Shown here one piece after another: positions 36,036 to 47,888 of a DNA stretch of 64,000 bases (its first letter is position 1; the number at the start of each line of letters is the position of its first letter). A program made the translations under genes and the position numbers. The stretch lies in contig OY740777.1 of assembly GCA_963513935.1 (NCBI GenBank), positions 14,123,092 through 14,187,091 on the forward strand. The letters are read 5' to 3'. This DNA is from Aphrophora alni (lineage: Eukaryota; Arthropoda; Insecta; Hemiptera; Aphrophoridae). The notes beneath the pieces are model-generated. The model saw nothing but the letters and a program-made list of their open reading frames with translations, searched no databases and was not told where the DNA came from.

Positions 36036-39000
36036 CTGAAATTTATTCATTACTTTAATATATCACCTGGCAATTAAATAAATGGTGCGAAAAACATTGC
36101 ACAAACTTTCTCTCATTCATTCCCAAAACCGAATCAAAACGGACCAAAACTAATGATCACTAAAAATGTTAGTTTGGTAGCTGTCAATAAAAAGGGAAAG
36201 ATATCATGGGCACAGTTTTTGACAAAATATTTATATATTGAAATAAGGGTTTAAACTTGTACTGCTTGTAATTTAATGTTATAACAGTCGGTACATGATG
36301 GAATTCCATGATAATGAAAATAATGAGACGATTATTCAATTCAACAAAACAGCTTTAATTGCGACATATGTTTCGCCGTTAGGCATTTTCAAGCAACAAG
36401 TTCAGCGAATTATACGTTGACTGATGCGAATGTATATTTAATGAGATGTGCTGAATAGCACGAGAAGCGTTGAGAAAGCTTAGCTTTAACTGATGTGAAG
36501 TTAAGTGTAATAAGCGTAACGTGGGCACGTGAATTGTATGCACGGAGTTGTGGAAGAAAACTAACTAGAGACGACGACGGGGCTAGGTAACGCTTTGCAT
36601 CCATAATCATGTGATATCCGTCCACCTATCACAAATATTATAAATGATGTCATTAGACCTTGGACTTGTAATACAAGGCAAAACACCTCTGGAATTATGG
36701 CATGGACTATTCCGATGTGGCGTGTTGTGGGAGAAAGAGAAAGTTCATGTAAACTGAATGTTTTGCATGAGTACTGAACACCGATTGTTCTTTCAACAGC
36801 CAGCATTCCAGTTGTTGAGGTTTCTATGGAGGTTGACCCTGAAATATCTAAAATTAAACGTAAACCACCTGACGGTCTTTCTATCCAGGCAGGTGGAATG
36901 AATGATACAGTGGTTCAAACCCTTTTTATTTTTAAGGAATCAATTTATATTATTAATTTATATCTCAATCCATTGAGTTTCATTGTTGCAACAAGTTGCT
37001 TGAAAATGCCTAACGGCGAAACATTTGTCGCAATTAAAGCTGTTTTGTGGAATCGTCTCATTATTTCCATGTACTGCTTGTGCCATAACCACGTCCTCAA
37101 CACAAATCATATTTGACCTTTTAATAACGATTGTCATGGTTCATTTTGTTTTTTACCAATTATTTCTGAATCGTAATATTTTTTTACTTGCGATTTTTCA
37201 TTTGGGTTTGAGTCATTAATCTTCATATTGCATTTTAATTTGAACAAGATCAATAGAGTCAATTTTGAAGAACTACATATTTTATATCAGCCTCATGAAT
37301 GATTTTTTGGCGTTTACTGACAATTTACTAATTGGCATTGTTGGAGAGAAGGCAACTAATATGTGTTGTTTGTGTACTTAGAGACTATATTTGAAAAAAA
37401 AACGATTAAAATTGTAGGAGGTGATTTTAAGAAAATTATTATTTTGTGTTTTTTCTTATTGCAGTTACCAAAAAATTTTAACCTTTGACAAAAATGTTCC
37501 CTCATCGTTGGATTGGTCAGAGAGGGGAAATAGAATGGTCGGCCAGGTCACCCAATTTGAACCTGTTAGATTATTTCTTTGGGGGTACTTGAAGGAAAAC
37601 ATTTATTGAACTAACCCAGAAGACATAAACAATTTAACACTCCGTATAATAGCGGAAACTAAACGGATCACTCCAAACATACTAGAAACTGTGTTGCAAG
37701 GTTTTTATCACAGATTGGCGACTGTCAAGCTCTAGAAGGGAAGGATCTCTAGATAGGAAACAGTTTTACCATGGTCTGAAAGTGATTGTCCATGTGTTTT
37801 GGGGATCATGTACTTCGAGTGACTTTTTGTAAGCAGGGTAAGTAAAAATAATTAATACAGTTCTATGAGAAAGTTCTCTAAAAAAACACATTTTGTTAAT
37901 TTCTGGAACATCTGTATATGAATTTACACCTTTATTACACTTTACATCACTTACTTTAATCAGTATTCATTGAAATTCTTTTCTCCATATTTCTTACAAT
38001 CTACTGTGTAGATTCTACATGTATATAAAAGTAATTTTAATGATTTTTTTCCAAATTAAGAGAAGACCAACTTAGGAAAATTTTTCACTTAGAAATAGAC
38101 TTTGTCTAAAAACAATACTGTCTACATTCATGAAAGACTGTTCAACAACTTCATTATGTCATTGAATCGTCTACAAATCATTTCATTTATTTTATTACAG
38201 CTGTTGACAAATAAAATTGTATGGCCAAGTGATAACATTTCAAAAGATTTTTCCAACCGGTAATAAAATTTTTATAACAGTACATTCATTAGAAAACAAA
38301 TGTCAGATGATTAAAACCTGAAGAGGTTTGATGAGTTCTTCAGAACACTGTTTAATAATCCAAGGTGAAACTTCATCAATATCAGTAGTTTTTTATTTTT
38401 AAATTTCCTAATCACCCCTGAGACATCCTCAACACTCATAGGCGAAAGAAACATAAATGATTCAACACTTTTTTCATAGCCTGACACAGAGTTGTAAACA
38501 TTTTGTTGCGTCACATTATGACTAAAGAAATCATTAAACAAATTGGCTATACATGGTGGCTTAATATACCATACACCATCAATATTTAATTTAATATTGT
38601 TAGGATTGTAATTTTTATTTCAGAAAAATATTAACAATTTCTCAAAAAGTTTTGCCAATATTGTCCGAATTGCCGATTTTTAAAAATAATTTGTAGGATT
38701 TTACTGCAATTATCACAACGTTTGTAAAACTGTTTATATTTTATAAAGCAAAATTATGTGTATTTGTGGTTTTATAATTTTATAATATAAATTTAATTTA
38801 TCTCTAGAAAGAAGAATACCTTTTGTTATCCAATTCGAATTTTTGTACTGTTTATTATCTATTTTTAATCTTTGAAAAAGGCTATCCATCCCGGCTATTG
38901 AGAGAGTTGAGATCCTCCCAATTTTCATGGTTTAAAACAGATATGTTAAAAGATTTATATTTTCTGAATTACAATTCCTGACCACCTTGAAATCATTCTT

Positions 39001-40231
39001 AGCAGGAATGGGTGAGAAACCATAAACATTATGCCTTTGCATAATGAGCTGAGATCCTTGACTGGGTAATTTTTACCGATAAATTTTCTTGAGCTATATT
39101 GGATATAACATTGTCAATCGCTGTTACTGAGGACCTTATTACTCTGGTGGAAGAGTCAATGCTCCATATAAGATCGCGAGTTCCCAAAATATCCCTCAGT
39201 CTATTTGCACTCTTACATGTTATGAGTACATTTATGTTTATACCACCACATATAACAAATTTATGCTTTTTTAAATATAGTTTTTGTAAAAGTAAGTCGA
39301 AGTGCTCAAAAAACAAATCTATATCCACTTAGATACCCATTCCAAGTGATTATGTAAATTTGATAAAATGACCAATTGAATAAAAACACAATTTTCCACA
39401 ATGTACACTTTATTTGTGAAATACAAATACAAGATGACCTGACCAAGCCATCATCCTCAATAATTGTTGCACAAACCTTTTGAAATAAGATAAAAAAATA
39501 GTACGTCAATTTTATTTATTATAATTTTCGGATATAATTTGAAATATATATATTTTTTTGAACAATGACAGAAAATTGAGAAATTCTGTACAATCCGTAC
39601 AAATTTTTTTATTCTTAATATATATACATAAGTTCATTAAAAATAATAGGTACTTCTTCCACAATATAAGAACATTAAATTTGTATTACAATAATTTTTC
39701 CACTTTTAAGAAAATTTTCCAACTTACAAACGAGACTATGTTTTTCCAGTCCAGTTTACTTTAAATGGACACTATCTAACAAGTTCATTTGGTGGTTAAA
39801 TTTTTCATAAGTCATTATGTAAAATAATATTTTCAAATAAATTTTTTAAATAAGTGCAACATAAATCACTTTTTAAATTAATTAAATGTTTTATACACAA
39901 CTTGAAATATTTATATTTGAACATTCACACAAAATTAAGAAATTGTATGAAATAATTTTCCATACAAAATTAATTTATTAAAAAAAAAATAAATAAATAA
40001 AGTTCACTAAACAGAATTCTTGTAACTTTTTTACAAAGTTAGACTAGTTTTTACCTGCTGCTCTGACAGAAGTTGTTCCGTTGATCTTGGACTTGGAGTA
40101 ATAGCTTCTCGTTGACGAGCTGCAAGAAGTCTCTGTTCTTTTTCCCTCTCGTAACGTTTGGCACTGTAGCTTCGGGAAGATGAAGTGCTGCTGTGTACGG
40201 AAGCTAAGCTCAATACTCGTGAACCTGCCAT
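35850..40231 (-). CDS. Hypothetical 120-aa hydrophilic protein, probable two-exon gene
   Basis: I do not recognise the product. The join is 40231-40055 and 36035-35850. Exon 1 ends CAG before GTAAAA; exon 2 starts after AATTTCAG. Both junctions are phase 0 and the frame stays open. The protein begins MAGSRVLSLASVHSS, has a Ser-rich stretch, then a charged and probably helical segment (KRYEREKEQRLLAARQRE, residues 25-42), a TPSPRS motif that could be phosphorylated, an Asn/Ser/Glu-rich disordered part and a C-terminus ending EEWPQLR. It has no signal peptide or membrane segment. Codon choice is less A/T-biased than chance frames here and both ends look like real coding sequence. The 4-kb intron is full of transposon relics. 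Additional exons inside the intron or upstream cannot be excluded. Confidence 0.6.
36080..37440. repeat. Dispersed repeat family D, copy near 36 kb (split by hairpin element 2)
   Basis: The left part (36080-36258) shares CATTGCACAAACTTTCTC and GGTAGCTGTCAATAAAA with 24668-25435. The right part resumes after the hairpin element, and TGCTTGTGCCATAA at 37075-37088 matches the same phrase at 52250-52263. Confidence 0.6.
36270..37070. mobile_element. Hairpin element 2 with hammerhead-like motifs in both arms
   Basis: Inverted arms (about 36318-36400 and 36990-37070) flank a ~590-bp interior. The whole is bounded by an exact 11-bp direct repeat GTACTGCTTGT (36259-36269 and 37071-37081). In each arm, read toward the outside (minus strand 36397-36358; plus strand 36995-37034), the order is GTTGC, TTGAAAA, T, GCC-TAAC-GGC, GAAACAT(A/T)TGTC, GCAAT. 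GTTGC and GCAAT can pair, and ACA..TGT is self-complementary. The interior has no recognisable protein. Confidence 0.78.
37480..37735 (+). pseudogene. Mariner-type transposase C-terminal relic
   Basis: The plus strand reads RWIGQRGEIEWSARSPNLNL then LDYFF, matching the RWIGRRG.IEWPARSPDLTPLDYFLWG catalytic-end motif. It continues with ITPNILETVLQGFYHRLAT-like sequence near 37660, the usual C-terminal helix. Frames shift several times and there is no N-terminal part. Confidence 0.85.
38300..39328 (-). pseudogene. LINE fragment: endonuclease C-terminus, linker and start of reverse transcriptase
   Basis: Minus-strand frames give HKFVICGGININVLI (the CGDFNIN-type endonuclease motif with D changed to G), TAIDNVISNI then SAHYAK (the D-H-Y endonuclease end), a linker with NWITKGILLSRDKLNLYYK, and FNDFFSHNV followed by MSVEDVSGVIRKFKNKK, the segment just before reverse transcriptase. 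Stops and shifts separate them. It lies in the intron of the minus-strand gene and in the same orientation. Confidence 0.87.
40055..40231 (-). CDS. Hypothetical protein, exon 1
   Basis: 59 codons from ATG at 40231 to CAG at 40055, followed by donor GTAAAA. The base composition (many Ser and Arg codons with C or G) stands out from the surrounding AT-rich DNA. Confidence 0.6.
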
Positions 40232-41713
40232 TGAGCTAAATTAGTTCTTTTCTTATCTTAAAATAACTCTTCCATTTAGTACAACAAATACAAACAGTAA
40301 ACATGCAAAGCATTTAAATAAAAGCAGCTTTTACAAAGTGTCAAGAGTAGAATTGTACTTAGAAATTATTAAAAAAACCTAAATAATTTTGTCAGTAACT
40401 AATTTAAAATATTTTAACTAAACAACATTCTTAAAAAGTAGTGCACTCGGAGGTGAAAAAAGTGGTAAAAGTGTTTAAAATACATGGTGGATGTTCTGGA
40501 GGGAAACAGGATCAGAGAGCAAGGATAATTCCAGGAGAAGGGAAAGTAGAGATTATCTTTTATTATCAAGCATGCTCGTTAGTGTATTTCTTCTCTATAA
40601 AAGATCAATTAAAATTTAAGATTTTTGATAAAATAAAATATATGCACTGAACACAAAATAATAGTTTTGTATATTCAGGGTATGGAATATTTCATGATCT
40701 GTGTAATAAAATAAAGAAAAAAGTTCCTCTAAACATTTATGTGTGAAAACACATCATTTCCTACCTGTTATTCTGTTTATTTATTTATTTTTTTAAATTT
40801 TGAATTAACTCAGCTCAAAAAAGTTAAAGTGTTGACCTAGCATCATGGGTTTGTAGGAAACTACAATTGTTAGAGATTTTTGGTTATGAAAACTAAAATT
40901 ATGATGATGGGAACTTGATGTGCTGATGCTACATAGCCTTATACAAATGTGCGTAGCAGGCCTAGGCCTTCAATAAGATGTTGCGCCAAGTATTATTTTT
41001 TATAATTCACACTGCTCACACACATACTACATCAACAAACTTGCTTGTTATGTAAAATGAAATTTGATTAATTTGACAATGACTCATTAAAACTAAAAAT
41101 GCTACCCAAATAATTAAAAAAATTGACATAGAGCACCAGGAAGCTCATTTAAGTATATGAATGCATTTAATTTTGCTGTTTAACTTAACTTTCTTTATTA
41201 ATTGAACTTTTAGAAGTACTGAACGAGTGATATTTTGAATTTATACTAATCATTGTGTATATGTCCATGTGTGATTTATTTTTCAGATTCATTTACATTG
41301 CAATATAATTTTATTTCACCTTTTTTACTAACTTGTAATACTACAGATGATATTAAAAAAATGTAAGTTCGGGTTATGTTTCTTATTTATTACCTTTTAC
41401 TCAGTATCAATAAACGTAATCTATATCTATTTTTATTATAACTCTCGAAGTTATAACAGATGTCCAGATATCAACTAAATTTAATATAAAATTGTTTTAG
41501 GCCATTTTGTAATTTGAGATTGTTAGCCAGCATAAATTTTTCAAAAATTAGAACTAATACATTACAATTTCATTACAAATATAAATGTGTATGCTTGTTT
41601 GTCCTGTATATGAACCACGAAATGAAATAAAACAATCTGAAAATTAATTGCAATAACTGTTTTTGAAATAAGATATTATTTAAAAATATATAAATTAAAA
41701 ACTCTAATTATAA
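40232..41713. other. 5' flank of the minus-strand gene; no further gene seen
   Basis: The promoter or a 5' UTR exon of the minus-strand gene may lie here but no clear signal was found. A 69-codon plus-strand frame near 40441 has no recognisable content. Confidence 0.4.
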
Positions 41714-42360
41714 ACCTTCCATTTATGTGTGCCGTTTATCACATCTGATGTCAAGTCTGAGCGATAAACTGTGTGAACTGAGCAGTCTAGACCGGTTCTC
41801 AGGCAGATAAAAAGTCTGGATTTGGACCTGCGACTACAACGATAATTTTTACAGTTTGTTCAGTTGCGGTCCTATTTTTGTAAGAAACTATGATCTCAAA
41901 AAGATTCTCTTTTACCATTTATCAAGGAGTCCCTTCCCAAGCTTTGGGATACCAGATGCGTTTCTTATTCCAACCGTGTTAAAAAAACGACAGCCAATGA
42001 TGTTTTAATTGAAAAAAGTATAATTCTTGTAACTCACTAAGTAAATGGTAATCACTGTGAAAAACTCTTCTTTTCAGATACCAATCTTTGCCCCTAAGTT
42101 CACAGCATTTTCTCTTTTTCCCTTCTTCTTCTAGCAATACTGCTGCAATTATGAAACAAACTGTAGCTCTTCTTTTTCTGTCACACATTGAAATTTATTT
42201 ATTATAGAACACACTTAGAACCAAACCTGTCACAAGTGATGAGAGAACTGAAGAAAAATAGGCGGAACTGAGCGGTATCCTTCAAACCTCCAATTCAGAT
42301 AAATGTACAGATTTTCACACAGTTATTTATGACAGATAACTGCGTACATAAACGGAAGGT
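41714..42360 (-). mobile_element. PIF/Harbinger-like element remnant
   Basis: The ends share an inverted ACCTTCC(A/G)TTTATGTNNGC phrase followed by a GTTTATC/AGTTATC and ACTGTGTGAA region. On the minus strand, 42188-41979 encodes CDRKRRATVCFIIAAVLLEE and then RRVFHSDYHLLSELQ, which is laid out like the Harbinger nuclease N-terminus (small hydrophobic helix, Glu-rich run, basic run, then FHxLxxELR). The DDE domain is missing. The flanking 3-bp target duplication could not be settled. Confidence 0.55.
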
Positions 42361-45300
42361 GTGTAGCCCCCTTTAGTGTGTTTGTGACTATGATAATGGA
42401 AGGTGAGTTCTATGTACACCTTGACTATAAAGTGAATGTTATTCTGTTTTTAAAGTTATTGGGAAATAATGGATTGTTCATATTATTGATATGGTTTAAT
42501 CGGTTGCTATAATTTTTTATAATCACATATTAAAAAAAAAAATCAGCTTTTTGAATATCAACTTACATAAATCAGAAGAGATAAGACATGTTTTTGGAAC
42601 ATTTATACAAAATATGTTTGAATTTTTGTAGAAAAAATAGACAAAAAATCTTTTTCTTGTTGTTTAAAGACAAAAAACTTCTTTAAAAAAATTTTCAATG
42701 CTTTATAAAAGAAAGGAAGACAAGAATAGAAAATAAAGACTCTTAACCTGAGATACTTGATAGGAAAAATGAGAGAGGAATCTAACCCAATACCACATGA
42801 AAAAAGGAGTAAATCCACCTAGGTTCCCGCGGGATTGCCAAGTTTGTTCTCACTGTAAGTGAGCTCTTGAGAGTTTTTATTTTTTAGAACACTTTTAAGC
42901 TTAATAAAAAAAAGCAGAGCATAATCTCATATTTTATAGGTTTTTCAGCGGGGTGCAATGTGATTTATTTCAAATAATGACTTTCCTTCCATTTTTGACT
43001 CAAATATATGGACCTCATTGACATGGACTTTCTTCCATATTTATTTTTAAGACATTAAAAAAAATGGCAGTTAACAAATTTTAATGTTACAACAAAATGT
43101 TTTATAATTATCTACTTCGCCATACTAGTAGCTGTTTAATCTGGTTATATCTTACTGTTAATGTTTGGGAATATTCAATCAAATTATAATTTTTTAAATT
43201 ATCTTGAGAAGTTTGATTAACATACTCAACATTTTTATAGATAGATTATGTAAACTTGCAGTGCAGAACTGATTCAATTCTTTGCCTTCTTGATTATATT
43301 AACTTTTTCAAGATTGAATCACATGTGCCATATTGAGAACCACGTCACATGACATGATAGTGTTGTCAAAAAAGTAAGACAAGTGTCCTTAAAAGTAAGG
43401 ATGTCATATCACATGATAGTTGTTGCTTAGTAACAGTGTGTTAAAAGGTATTGCAAATGATGAAAAAGAGAAAATGTAAGACAAGAAATGGGAATAAATA
43501 ATATTTTATAGATTTTTGGATGAACCTAATAAGACATTCACTAGATCCCAAGTGAGAATTGTTCTACAACTCCTTGCCCATTCTAGAACCTGGTGATAAG
43601 TATCTAATGCAGATGACAGGAAGCCCCTTCATACAGCCTTTATCTTTTTGTAGAAAAAGGCAAGAAAAAACTTCAAAGGCATTGTTATGTTTTCTATAAC
43701 AGTAAAATAAATGCACAAAAAGAAAGGATATGTCCTATGAATGTTTCTGTGGCGTGGTCTTGTGGATTCACCCATATTTTCCAGAATTTCCCGCATAGAA
43801 AATCTTTTTGAAAATAACAAAAAAAATATTTTTTCTAATTTTATAATTCTTTTGCAGTGTTTATTTTGATTCTTAAACACATTTGTAAGTGTTTTAGTGT
43901 AATTTTAATTTTTATTCTTTATACCATTTTGTTAGTGGCTATGCTAATCATCACGTCATATATCGTGAGCACTCCTGAAGAGGACAGATTTCTTCTAAAC
44001 ACTAAATATTGTTACATTTATAATATCTATAATTGTATGGGAACCTTTGTAAGCAACTGACATATGGATATTTCATCAGATCTAAGAGATCCTATAAACA
44101 CAAATTTTACCCCTTTTAACCACTTTAGGAATTAAATTTTGGAAAATCCCTTCTTAGTGGATTCTTACATTACGGAAATGTCATGAATTTTATGTTACTA
44201 GGTCCACGAGTTTGAGTTGGACATTGATGAGTCGATCAGATATTTAATTTTGTATAAAGAAATCAGGATTAATTGATTTTCTATGTGTCTAATAAAAGAC
44301 TGTTAAAAAAGAAACATAAAACGAGCAAAAAATGATTAAAATACCCTGTAGAAAGGAAACAGATGTTGAATACCTAACTGTATAGATCTCATTGAATTTC
44401 AGGTGAAGGGTTCAGTCATATACAGGGACTAATCATAACTACTGAGAGACTGTGAAGGGTACAGTCACATCCACACACACTCCTGCTCAAACAGAGGCTT
44501 TGGGGGTAGTGAAAGCGCCTGAGTCACAGTAGATTACCACTAATGCTTATAGTGAGTTACATGCTCACAACTAATTTCTTTATTAGACATTTTTAATATA
44601 ATTATTAATTTTTGTAGCTGTCCTACTAAACAATGTCCAGTTTAATATGGTTCCATACATTACTAAATTCTATTATCTATAAAAAAAAACAAACAATTAT
44701 TGTTAGAATAGCTGGGGAATATGAAAATAATCAACTGTATGTTTGTCACTCTCACTTAACAATTGAGGCGTGGATGGAAATTTACATTCTCATTTCGTAT
44801 GTATTCACTCTATAATCAGTTGTGCGTGCAAAGAATGCATGTGTTATAGTAATCCGGCAAAGATGCCTTTCAATGTTCTATGTGATTATATGATATATTT
44901 TTACTAACATAGATACTCTTTAACAATTTCATTGCTTCTCAATTTAATATTGCTTCTCAATATTATACTTAAAAAAAAAAAAATAAATAAATAACCAGTT
45001 TTTTTAAAGTGTAAGATGATTCTCACATTCCGTCACCACTGTTGTAAACAAAAGCGAGTTTTTCTTACTGTAACGCTCCTGTCGAATGACTACAAATTGG
45101 CAGTTTATGAAGGACATAATAATCACCTCATCTTTATTAATATGTGGTTAATCCTGATAGCCCTGCAATAACAGTTGCCTGGTGACATGTGGGTAACTTT
45201 ACTTTAGCATGAATTTTAGTTATTATTCATGAGATTTTATTATAATTCTTTGATCTAAAATCTGCTAAAAATCCACTGTTTGTTCAAAACATATAAAAAA

Positions 45301-46853
45301 TCAACTGGATTAGGTTATATAATAGATTATGTTTGTTATTATCTTCTCCGAGTACAAAAATGTAGTTTTGGGAATGATGCTTGGTTGTCTATAATCTGGC
45401 ATATGTCGTCTGTGTAATGCTCTGCAGCAAAAATGAGTAGAGCAATTTTAATAAACATTTTTGTGTGAACATAATATTTTAACCATATCTTGTTAGTTTA
45501 AAAAAAAAAAAAAAATTGGTAACAGAAACAAATTATGAGTTTCTCAAAATTGTCTCTGACTATGTTGATAGATTTTGCTAAAATGTTGCCCCCAACTAAC
45601 CAAATAAACATATTGGTCGCCTAATTACCAAACCTGTTAGTTTGTGAGTTATCTGTAAAAACCAAAAACTCAGCCACAAAGCTGTAAAGATGTAATTTCT
45701 CAACGTCATCTCTACCAATTTTGATTAAATTTTGCTGAAATGTGAAGATTAATAACCCTAAATAGTGTAAAAAATTGCAAATAATTTACCGTTAAGGAAT
45801 AATTTCCAAAACAAACTTTGACCTTCATCATTTAAACTTTATTTAAAATATTGATATTTATTGTTAAGATAAGTTTATGATACAAGCGAAACAAATTCAG
45901 ACCATTTAAATATTTTTAAGAATAGTCTAAGATATCATTTATGGTTAATTTTCATTTCTTACGGACAACTATCGAACTTACATTTTTAGGAACGAATTGT
46001 TTTGTTTGGTTAGTATTTTGATGGTGAATGGATGTTAATAACAATTTGTGCAATGATTTACAGAGTTTATTTTAGTTGACCTTTGGTAGTGCAACTCATT
46101 AAAATGTTGAAAAAAAAGAAAAGAAACAGCAGGAGTACCTGTAGTGTGCAGGTATTTGGGTTTAGCGCTCCCACTGTATCCTAGCTCATTACAACACACA
46201 CAAACACATTGGTTATAACATCCTCCTTTTTTCCACTATTTTTTACGTACTGATTTTAGACCACACTTGAGATTAGAATACAACCACTATATTTTAAAGC
46301 AGAGTTTTAAAACTTTTTCTACAATCTTGAAATTGGTCTTTTAATCGCTTCAAATAAGCAACACTTAAACACAATTTCCAATCCAAAGCTCTATTTGGAA
46401 ACTATGCAAATAAATATACAGTATTTCATTATTATACATTTGAATTTTAACATCAGTTAACAATAATTAAAAAAAAAAATAAATTGATTTCATATTTTGG
46501 ATTGACTTTTAAGTAATGAAATATTTTCTTACCTCATTTAATCCATTTATGTTTGTTTTAACTGGACTAGCCTAATTTGATGCATGTGACTTCCACAGAT
46601 TTAAATAAGTTAGGCCTATTTAAAGATCATTTAAAAAAGTAAACAAATAATAAAAGTATTTAGACACTTCTTGGCCAACATAATTTCTTTTACGCAGGTA
46701 GGTTTATCAACTACCAACCGGATGTCTTCTAATCAAAGTTCACTTAATGTTTTTGTGTGCCTTTTACTTTGAAAGTTTGTAAAAAAAATATTTAAATTGT
46801 TTTTTACCATTTACCTTATTCATATAAAACATTAAAATAATCATAAGTATAAT
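42361..46853. other. Intergenic, no gene seen
   Basis: AT-rich. 45540-45770 (GTTAGTTTGTGAGTTATCTG and neighbours) may be a diverged piece of dispersed family D. No gene, RNA or complete mobile element was recognised. The 3' UTR of the glycosyltransferase gene must occupy the right-hand edge. Confidence 0.45.
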
Positions 46854-47888
46854 TTAAACTATTAAGTTCTTAACACTTTCTTCTGAAAACGGATACACAT
46901 CCAAACACAAAGTCCTAAACCCAACAGGATAGTTTAGAACATTTTCATCATTGAATTTAACTGGGTATGTAGCGGTTTTTGTTACATTTCTCAAGTTATT
47001 AAGACGATTAACCATCAAATGATATCCATAGTAATCTTTCCACTCATGAAATTTTGTTGTGTACACTGATTTTCGTATATTATTATATATACCAAACAGT
47101 TTTTCCACTCTGTGTACAAGATATGGTTTCTTTCGTAAAATATGCCGTGTAGGATAAATTCCAGTATTATAATACCATCGATTAGGTTTATAATTATTGC
47201 GGTAAGATTCGTACCATAATTTTAAAAATCTTGAATTTTTATGAGCAAGAACTATTTGGTTACCCATAACTTTTCCCGGCCTCCAACCTAACGTGAATTC
47301 ATAACGTCTTAAATCGTTCAAACTTCTTGCAATGTAAGAATCACTATCTAGATAAATCCCACCATATTTTAACAATATCTCCATTCTGGCAATATCTCCA
47401 CCGTGATAAACAGCCCATTTCTTTTGTAACGTTTGATTAAAAATTTGTGTCGGCATTTCTCTTTTTTCTATAACCAGTACATCTTTGAAACCCGGGTAAT
47501 TCATTAATACATCCCAGTATTTACCTTCAAAACTGTTTAAATCTGTATGGATAAACAACTTATCAGGACGCTGATTTTTTAACGCTGATAATATACAAAC
47601 AGCTTGTGGGAAAGTAATTATGCGTTCACCAAATTGTACAAAATGAACATAGTTTGGCACAATGTAACGACCATCAATTGTTCCAAGTTCGTTATCAAAA
47701 TTAGTAAAATTTAAATCACGCTCCCATGGATGAGGAACTTTGGAGTGAACATCTTCGTCCAGCACAGATTGATTCACGCAAATTGCCTTAACCTCACACT
47801 TTAAACTTAAACCGATTATAAAAAACCAAGTTCCAACTACAAACAATAACAATAGGATTAATATTTTAAGAACTCTTAAACTGAACAT
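46854..47888 (-). CDS. Type II membrane glycosyltransferase with DXD motif (GT32-like, Gly_transf_sug family)
   Basis: Predicted Golgi enzyme that transfers a sugar from a nucleotide-sugar donor. The relatives with this fold act on glycolipid or glycoprotein glycans (alpha-1,4-galactosyl- or N-acetylglucosaminyltransferase-like); the substrate here is unknown. The 344-aa frame is complete and intronless. Residues ~7-28 form one hydrophobic segment after a short positively charged N-terminus, fitting a type II anchor. VPNYVHFVQFGE (77-88) is the usual start of the catalytic domain. GGDIARMEILLKYGGIYL (163-180) leads into DSD (181-183), the metal/nucleotide-sugar motif. NQS (39), NFT (60) and NQT (151) are possible N-glycosylation sites. 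The length fits the family (about 330-380 aa). No neighbour clarifies its pathway. The start is the first ATG, immediately before the anchor. Confidence 0.9.
   Translation of the reverse strand: MFSLRVLKILILLLLFVVGTWFFIIGLSLKCEVKAICVNQSVLDEDVHSKVPHPWERDLNFTNFDNELGTIDGRYIVPNYVHFVQFGERIITFPQAVCILSALKNQRPDKLFIHTDLNSFEGKYWDVLMNYPGFKDVLVIEKREMPTQIFNQTLQKKWAVYHGGDIARMEILLKYGGIYLDSDSYIARSLNDLRRYEFTLGWRPGKVMGNQIVLAHKNSRFLKLWYESYRNNYKPNRWYYNTGIYPTRHILRKKPYLVHRVEKLFGIYNNIRKSVYTTKFHEWKDYYGYHLMVNRLNNLRNVTKTATYPVKFNDENVLNYPVGFRTLCLDVYPFSEESVKNLIV

Noticed and set aside
39395..39475. Minus-strand GAGGATGATGGCTTGGTCAG with a nearby short inverted pattern.
   Set aside because: It resembles the rhythm of the hairpin elements but lacks GAAAC and arms.
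43320..43460. Paired CACATGA(C/T)ATGATAGT phrases that looked like a hairpin.
   Set aside because: They are in the same orientation with many mismatches; no fold or target duplication was found.
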